A stretch of 6,411 bases of DNA. Source: Bryobacterales bacterium. Lineage in GTDB: Bacteria > Acidobacteriota > Terriglobia > Bryobacterales > Bryobacteraceae. The stretch lies in NCBI GenBank assembly GCA_009697495.1, contig SHUN01000175.1, positions 1-6,411 of the forward strand, in the 5' to 3' direction. This document shows positions 1 through 6,411 of this stretch, one piece after another. The notes under the pieces are model-generated. The model saw only the letters and a program-made list of their open reading frames with translations. It had not been told where the DNA came from and did no database searches. Numbering within the stretch: position 1 is the first letter of the stretch; every line of letters starts with the position of its first letter. Position numbers and translations under genes: made by a program.

Positions 1-340
1 GATTATTCCAGCCGGGAGCGGGCGGTAAATTGACGATGATCATGCCGAGCCCCGTCAACAAGGCCGTCGACAGGAAGCCGTGCCAGATCGCCCGGCGGCT
101 GCCCGCGTAGCCGTACACCTCAGTGAAAATGTCCCCGAAAATGTACGTCAGAGGGAATAGAAGCTGGGCCCCGCTCAGGATGACGTCAAACTCGAAGCCC
201 AAAAAAGAAACGTGGCCGAAGGAGCAGAGTTTGCTCGCGACCAGATTCGATATCAACAACACGACGACGAAAAAGCTAAGGCAGATTTCGTAGTATTTGA
301 AGCGGTGAAGCGGGGTTAGGTGAGTGAGAAGGTTGTTCAA
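1..340 (-). CDS. yhhQ: Queuosine precursor transporter, YhhQ/VUT family (5' part only)
   Basis: This is the N-terminal 113 codons of a membrane protein whose 3' end lies beyond base 1. The YhhQ family imports 7-deazaguanine precursors of queuosine (preQ0 in E. coli) across the inner membrane for tRNA modification. The translation begins MNNLLTHLTPLHRFKYYE, followed by a hydrophobic helix at about residues 19-38. The family hallmark follows at about residues 67-87: YIFGDIFTEVYGYAGSRRAIW, with its acidic FGD and TEVYGY core. A further hydrophobic segment runs to the edge. The start is TTG at 338-340, four bases after the gpmI stop. An in-frame TAG lies about 60 bases upstream with no ATG, GTG or other TTG between, so TTG is the only reasonable start. 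I see no good Shine-Dalgarno site, so translation probably depends on coupling to gpmI. E. coli YhhQ is about 220 residues, so roughly half is present. The family call is firm; the exact substrate is inferred. Confidence 0.88.
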   Translation of the reverse strand, partial: MNNLLTHLTPLHRFKYYEICLSFFVVVLLISNLVASKLCSFGHVSFLGFEFDVILSGAQLLFPLTYIFGDIFTEVYGYAGSRRAIWHGFLSTALLTGLGMIIVNLPPAPGWNN

Positions 341-344
341 AGTT

Positions 345-1873
345 TTAGGCTCGCAGATCGACGCCGGACATCTCGGGCGGCTTTGGTAAGCCTAGCAGAC
401 CGAGGATGGTGGGCGCGAGATCCCGAAGGGAACCGCCCGCGCGGAGCGGACGCCGCGCCTCGTTCACCAGGATGAGCGGAACCGGATTGGTGGTGTGATA
501 CGTGTGCGCACCGCCGGTTACGGGGTCGATCATCGTTTCGGCATTGCCGTGGTCCGCGGTGATGATCCACTGGCCGCCCGTTTGCTTGAGAACCTGATGA
601 ATCCGGCCCAGCATGACATCGCAGGTTTCGCAGGCCTTCACGGCGGCTTCGTAAACGCCGGAGTGCCCAACCATATCGGGGTTGGCGAAATTGACAACAA
701 TGACGTCGAAGTCGCCGCGGGCGATCCCCTTTAAGACGACGTCGCAGACGCCATCGGCGGACATTTCCGGCATCAAATCGTACGTCGCAACTTTGGGTGA
801 CGCCACCATTTCCCGCTCCTCGCCATCGAACGGTTTTTCCACGCCGCCGTTAAAAAAGAACGTGACGTGGGGGTATTTTTCGGTTTCGGCCACGCGAAGC
901 TGCTTCGCGCCGTGGCCGCTTAAAACACCGCCGAGCAGGCCGGTATGCTGTTCGGGCTTGAGAACCGTGTTCACCTTGAGCGTCTGGTCATAGACGGTCA
1001 TCGTCGTGTAGTGCAGGTTCCTGGGGGCGAGCGATTTGTAGGGAACGTCGAGGGGATAATCGGTGAGTACTTGAGAGAGCTCGCGGCCGCGGTCGGCGCG
1101 GAAGTTGAAGAAGAGGACGGCGTCTTCATCGCGCATGAGGCCGGTGGGCTCGTTGGCGTCGTTGACGATAACAACAGGCTCGATGAATTCGTCGGTGACG
1201 CCCTTTGTGTAGCTCTCGCGAATGGCGGCGACGGGGTCGGCGGACTTGCGGCCTTCTCCGGTTACGATGGCGCGGAAAGCGCGTTCAACGCGTTCCCAGC
1301 GCTTGTCGCGATCCATGGCGTAATAGCGGCCCGACACGCTGCCAACGCGTCCAATGCCGATCTCCCGCATCTTGGCGAGAAGGGCCTCCATGAAACCTGC
1401 GCCTTTATTGGGCGGCGTGTCGCGTCCGTCCATGAAGGCATGGACGACCACGTCTTCCACACCCCCGCGCTTGGCCATTTCGAGCAGCGCGTAGAGGTGC
1501 GTATTGTGCGAGTGGACGCCGCCGTCGCTGACCAGACCGAGCAGGTGCAGACGGCGGCCGCGAGCGTGTTTAACTGTCTCCTGCAGCACCGGGTCGCTCA
1601 CCAGCAAGTCGTTGCGCACCATCCAATCAATGCGCGTGATATCCATCCGAATGATGCGGCCGGAGCCGATGTTCAGATGGCCGACTTCGCTGTTGCCCAT
1701 CTGTCCATCGGGCAGACCGACCGATTCGCCGCTGGTGTTGATCAGCGTATTGGGATAGTCGCGAAGGAGCGAGTCGTAGACAGGTTTCCGCGCATTGCGC
1801 ACGGCGTTGCCCTTGACGGCAGGGGACTCGCCCCAGCCGTCAAGGATGGTCAGGATGACCGGTTGTTTCGCCA

Positions 1874-1874
<1 letters not shown>
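345..1874 (-). CDS. gpmI: 2,3-bisphosphoglycerate-independent phosphoglycerate mutase
   Basis: This 509-residue protein has the normal length for the cofactor-independent, two-metal (Mn) enzyme that interconverts 3- and 2-phosphoglycerate in the cytoplasm. It belongs to the alkaline-phosphatase superfamily. Metal and catalytic residues are all visible: D12 in LDGWG, the phosphorylated S62 in QMGNSEVGH, H123 in HSHNTH, the DGRDTPP motif near 149-155, NFRADR near 257-262, K333, D400 and H404 in NPDMVGH, D441 and H442 in TADHGN, and H460 in YHTTNPVP. The ATG (1872-1874) shares one base with the eno stop codon (TAATG), which implies translational coupling; an AAGG about 13 bases upstream inside eno could assist. 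The enzyme produces the substrate of the enolase encoded just upstream, so this is a pathway operon. Nothing is truncated or missing. Confidence 0.98.
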
Positions 1875-3250
<1,376 letters not shown>

Positions 3251-3325
3251 TTGATGCGGGGATTCATTGGAATTCAGACAGCCGGAAGCGTTGGATTGGT
3301 GAACGAATTGCTCTTAGGGGAACGG

Positions 3326-3348
3326 GCACGCTGTTTTGTCGAGCGTGC
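3326..3348 (+). promoter_or_regulatory. Perfect inverted repeat in the leader of the cytochrome gene
   Basis: GCACGCT (3326-3332) and AGCGTGC (3342-3348) are exact reverse complements separated by a 9-base loop. The dyad ends 27 bases before the cytochrome ATG and 10 bases before its AGGAG. It could be a repressor or activator operator, or an mRNA leader hairpin. There is no U-tract, so it is not a normal terminator. Function is unproven, and a 7-bp dyad may arise by chance in GC-rich DNA. Confidence 0.3.
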
Positions 3349-3375
3349 AATTTGACTCAGGAGTGCGGTTCCACA

Positions 3376-4764
3376 ATGACTTTCTCACGGAAAATATTCT
3401 GGCTCGTCGGGATGGCGGGCGTGATTACGGGCCTTTTGCTGGCTCAGAACGGCAAGATCCCCTCCAGTTATTCACCCGTCGTCATTCAGGAGCCATTCGC
3501 GAGTGTAATGAAGCGGATGAGCGCCGCCAAGGCGGGCGTTATGCAGAGGCAGGCCGCCCATCTGCAGGCGCGCTACGACTTGGGCGACCGCCCCTCGCCA
3601 TCGGCGAAAATGACTCGCGGAAAGCCCGTACAGATCGGAGTCCGCGTGAAGCTGCGGAGCAATGCAACGTGGGACAAACTGGCGCAGATGACTCCGGAAC
3701 AGATCCACGCTCAGGATGTGTTTCCACTCGGATTTCTGCCCCTGCCGCACGCCAATCACCCCGAAGGCGGGATGATCTTTCCAAAATTCGTCATTGAGGA
3801 AATCAAGAAACAGGAGGGCCGGGATCTGACCCGTTTCGATCTCGACTTCGACTTGCCGGATCACGTCCTGCCGGAATTTCCGCCGGCGATCTTTCTGACC
3901 ACGCGGCCTGACTTAGGTGACGTTTCGAAAGGAAAGCTGGTCACAATCGACAACTTCTACGAATTGTTCAACGGAACTCTTAACCCGAAACAGATTGAAG
4001 GAGTCCGCCTACTGGTGACGCCATTCGCCCAGCAACAGTTCAACCAGACCGAGGACCGGCGCACCGAACGGCCGCATCGCGGCGCCGCCTGTTTTGATTG
4101 CCACGTAAATGGCCACACCAACGGCGCTTCGCATCTGGCGGGCGACGCGCGCTCGCAGGAGTTCCGGCACCGGATTGAAACTCCTTCCTTGCGCGGCGTG
4201 AATATTCAGCAGTTGTTCGGTTCGCAAAGGGCCATGAAATCGGTTGAGGATTTCACGGAGTTTGAACAGCGGGCGGCCTATTTCGACGGCGACCCCGTGA
4301 TCGCGACCAAGAAGGGCGTGAACCTTTTGGATCGAGGCTCCCAGGTCCATTTCATGGCGGAGTTCCAGGCGATGCTTGATTTTCCGCCCGCGCCCAAACT
4401 GGCCGTGGATGGGACGTTGCGTCCGAAGCGCGCGTCGGCAGCGGAGCTACGCGGTCAAGCTCTCTTCGTTGGAAAAGCGAAGTGCGCGACCTGTCATCCG
4501 GCACCGTACTATACGGACAACACGATGCACAATCTGCGCGTGGAGCGGTTTTTCAAGCCGCAACTCGTAAATGGCATGATGGCGTCCTCGGACGGTCCCA
4601 TCAAGACGTTCCCGTTGCGCGGGATAAAGGACTCGCCGCCCTACCTGCACGACGGCCGGCTGCTGACATTAGACGATACGGTGGAGTTTTTCAATTTGAT
4701 CCTGGAGCTTGGCCTGAAGCCCGAAGAAAAGGCCGATCTCGTCGCGTTCATGCTGGCTTTGTGA
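3376..4764 (+). CDS. Exported di-haem cytochrome c peroxidase-like protein
   Basis: This 462-residue protein has an N-terminal signal sequence (charged SRK at 4-6, hydrophobic 7-22, probable cleavage after A23), so it should act in the periplasm. It has two covalent haem sites: CFDCH at 239-243 and CATCH at 370-374. Each is followed by a T-x-x-LRG segment (TPSLRGV, then TFPLRGIKD), and PYLHDGR (H425) follows the second, the pattern of the two-domain cytochrome c peroxidase/MauG superfamily. Residues 24-230 have no motif I recognise and may be a partner or substrate domain. NCBI often labels similar proteins 'cytochrome B6', which is misleading because this is a c-type protein. Whether it is a peroxidase, an oxidase or an electron carrier cannot be told. 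The start at 3376 was chosen because it gives a clean signal peptide and has AGGAG 12 bases upstream. The gene lies between two direct repeats of the eno 5' region. Confidence 0.85.
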   Translation: MTFSRKIFWLVGMAGVITGLLLAQNGKIPSSYSPVVIQEPFASVMKRMSAAKAGVMQRQAAHLQARYDLGDRPSPSAKMTRGKPVQIGVRVKLRSNATWDKLAQMTPEQIHAQDVFPLGFLPLPHANHPEGGMIFPKFVIEEIKKQEGRDLTRFDLDFDLPDHVLPEFPPAIFLTTRPDLGDVSKGKLVTIDNFYELFNGTLNPKQIEGVRLLVTPFAQQQFNQTEDRRTERPHRGAACFDCHVNGHTNGASHLAGDARSQEFRHRIETPSLRGVNIQQLFGSQRAMKSVEDFTEFEQRAAYFDGDPVIATKKGVNLLDRGSQVHFMAEFQAMLDFPPAPKLAVDGTLRPKRASAAELRGQALFVGKAKCATCHPAPYYTDNTMHNLRVERFFKPQLVNGMMASSDGPIKTFPLRGIKDSPPYLHDGRLLTLDDTVEFFNLILELGLKPEEKADLVAFMLAL

Positions 4765-4844
4765 CCGAGGACTATTTTCCTCAATGCCATAATCGCCCGG
4801 GCGCCGGCTGCATCGCCGCGATATTGCTCTCGCGGCCAATGCAA
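4765..4844. other. Noncoding spacer with a small dyad after the cytochrome gene
   Basis: These 80 bp separate the cytochrome stop from the truncated end of the eno copy and match nothing else in the window. They contain GCCGCGA (4815-4821) facing TCGCGGC (4830-4836) around an 8-base loop, and a 10-bp palindrome CGCCCGGGCG (4794-4803). The dyad lies where a terminator for the cytochrome gene would be expected, but no T-tract follows it, so any terminator role is weak. Confidence 0.35.
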
Positions 4845-5266
<422 letters not shown>

Positions 5267-5282
5267 CTGGGAACTGTTAACT

Positions 5283-5297
5283 GGAGATGATGGATTG
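5283..5297 (+). promoter_or_regulatory. Ribosome binding site deciding a TTG start for the ATPase
   Basis: GGAG at 5283-5286 is followed by 8 bases and then TTG at 5295-5297, good spacing for initiation. The two ATGs between them (5287 and 5290) are out of frame: 5287 runs in step with 5290 and both stop at the TGA at 5299-5301. The in-frame ATG at 5313 would remove half of the first beta strand and has no comparable Shine-Dalgarno site. Confidence 0.5.
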
Positions 5298-6411
5298 CTG
5301 AAAAGCCTTACGATGAGCGGCGTTGGCCCTGCGCCCGAGATGAGCATCGAGTTCGCGCCGCGAGTGAATGCGCTGACGGGCGATAACGGGTTGGGGAAAA
5401 GTTTTTTGCTTGATATGGCGTGGCGGACACTGACGCAAACTTGGGCGCGCGGAGTGATGGCGATGCCGCGTAAGGACGCTAGTGAGCCGACGATTCGTTA
5501 TCTAACGAACGCTAATTCAGAGATCATTGACTCCTTTTACCGTGGAGGCTACAGTTGGTTTCCCAGTTCGTCCGAACGTACGGGGAGCATTGTCATTTAT
5601 GTAGGCGTGGACGGAAATTTCCTGATTTGGGATCCTGCCAGGTTGCACCCCGCTGGGAGGCGTGACGACGCGACGTTGGCATCGGAATTTGGGGGAATAT
5701 TCGATCTGTCGCCGGCGCAGGTTTGGAAGGGAAAATCCGGTTTGGATGGGACCCGCTACTGCAATGGTTTGATTCACGATTGGGTTTCGTGGCAAAAAGG
5801 AATCGACCCAGCATTCACCGAACTCACGCGAGTGCTGGAAGCCCTGTCACCTTCGGCGGCGGAAAAACTCAGCCCGGGCCAGCCGACTCACTTAGATTTG
5901 CTGGATGAAACCGAGTACCCGACGATTCGAATGGCATACGGCGAGGATGTTCCACTGGTCCATGCATCGGCTGGGGTCCGTCGAATTGCGGCTCTTGCAT
6001 ATCTGTTGGTGTGGACCTGGAAGGGACACCTGCGGGCGAGCGGGCAACGTGGACAAGTGCCAGCGAGTGAAATTATTTTCCTCGTTGACGAGGTGGAATC
6101 GCATTTGCATCCTCAGTGGCAAAGACGGGTAGTACCGGCGCTGTTGAATGTGATGTCAGCCATGAAATTGGATTCGGAAGTCGCCGTCCAATTGATCCTC
6201 GCGACGCATTCGCCGCTGGTGCTAGCGTCGATGGAGTCGTTTTTTGACGAAGACAAGGACGCGCTGTTTCATTTGGATTTGCGGGATGGGGCGGCGGTGT
6301 TGGAAAAAGTCGAATGGGCGAAGCAAGGGGATGCGACGAATTGGCTGGTGTCGGAATCGTTTGGGTTGAAGCAGGCGCGCTCCTTGGAAGCGGAGACGGC
6401 AATTGAGGCGG
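5295..6411 (+). CDS. AAA/ABC-type ATPase, SMC/RecF/OLD-like (3' end missing)
   Basis: This open frame of 372 codons runs off the window without a stop. The N-terminus has the layout of RecF/SMC-type ATPases: a first strand, VGPAPEMSIEF, then Walker A GDNGLGKS at 29-36 (K35). Further on are an ABC-like signature HASAGVRRI at about 223-231, Walker B IIFLVDEVESHLHP with D265 and E266, and the switch ATHSPLVL with H305. No transmembrane segment is seen, so it should be cytoplasmic. The 190 residues between Walker A and the signature contain no DNA-binding motif I recognise. TTG 5295-5297 is preferred as start because GGAG (5283-5286) lies 8 bases upstream and MLKSLTMSGV fits the first strand; ATG 5313 is the alternative. 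Related ATPases occur alone or with an effector, including in Septu-, Gabija- and OLD-type defence, but no partner is in view and the role is unknown. TTG and GGG codons look commoner than in eno. Confidence 0.82.
   Translation, partial: MLKSLTMSGVGPAPEMSIEFAPRVNALTGDNGLGKSFLLDMAWRTLTQTWARGVMAMPRKDASEPTIRYLTNANSEIIDSFYRGGYSWFPSSSERTGSIVIYVGVDGNFLIWDPARLHPAGRRDDATLASEFGGIFDLSPAQVWKGKSGLDGTRYCNGLIHDWVSWQKGIDPAFTELTRVLEALSPSAAEKLSPGQPTHLDLLDETEYPTIRMAYGEDVPLVHASAGVRRIAALAYLLVWTWKGHLRASGQRGQVPASEIIFLVDEVESHLHPQWQRRVVPALLNVMSAMKLDSEVAVQLILATHSPLVLASMESFFDEDKDALFHLDLRDGAAVLEKVEWAKQGDATNWLVSESFGLKQARSLEAETAIEA

Noticed and set aside
4815..4836. Rho-independent terminator after the cytochrome gene
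   Set aside because: The 7-bp stem is real, but it has an 8-base loop and no following T-tract on either strand. It is recorded only as a dyad.
5287..5301. Tiny ORF from the two ATGs before the ATPase (MMDC)
   Set aside because: It is only a few codons long and ends at a TGA. It merely overlaps the ribosome site used by the TTG start.

Overview
The window reads as chromosomal DNA of a high-GC Gram-negative bacterium. The enolase and phosphoglycerate mutase look like those of Acidobacteriota (Bryobacterales/Solibacter-like), and the secreted di-haem cytochrome belongs to a type I associate with that group and with rhizobia. This placement is by memory of protein style only, so it is tentative.

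Layout. On the minus strand, transcribed right to left, is a tight operon: eno (1874-3160), gpmI (345-1874) and the start of a YhhQ-type queuosine-precursor transporter (1-340, cut by the window edge). eno and gpmI overlap by one base (TAATG), and the transporter starts at a TTG four bases after the gpmI stop. GpmI and enolase catalyse consecutive steps of lower glycolysis (3-phosphoglycerate to 2-phosphoglycerate to phosphoenolpyruvate). All the catalytic residues I looked for are present in both. A 215-bp divergent intergenic region separates eno from a plus-strand gene (3376-4764) for an exported di-haem cytochrome c peroxidase-like protein with two CxxCH motifs. Its leader contains a perfect 7-bp inverted repeat.

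The most unusual part is 4845-5266. This is a second, degenerate copy of the 5' half of eno together with the first 90 bp of its upstream region. It lies in the same orientation as the real gene and is about 90% identical by hand count. It lacks 314 bp, 12 bp and 4 bp of the eno sequence, carries an in-frame TAA, has a damaged enolase active-site motif, and stops abruptly at 4845. Two leader blocks (23 bp, extending to 30 bp into the coding start, and 29 bp) are identical between the copies, while the 38 bp between them hold all eight leader differences. The cytochrome gene therefore lies between two direct repeats. This is the arrangement expected from single-crossover integration of DNA carrying an eno 5' fragment, or from a decayed tandem duplication.

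Immediately beyond the repeat, a plus-strand AAA/ABC-type ATPase gene starts at about 5295, probably at a TTG, and runs off the window. It has Walker A, an SAG-type signature, Walker B and a switch histidine, as in the SMC/RecF/OLD-like ATPases often found in accessory or defence loci. No partner gene is visible. I see no tRNA, rRNA, CRISPR array, transposase or insertion sequence.
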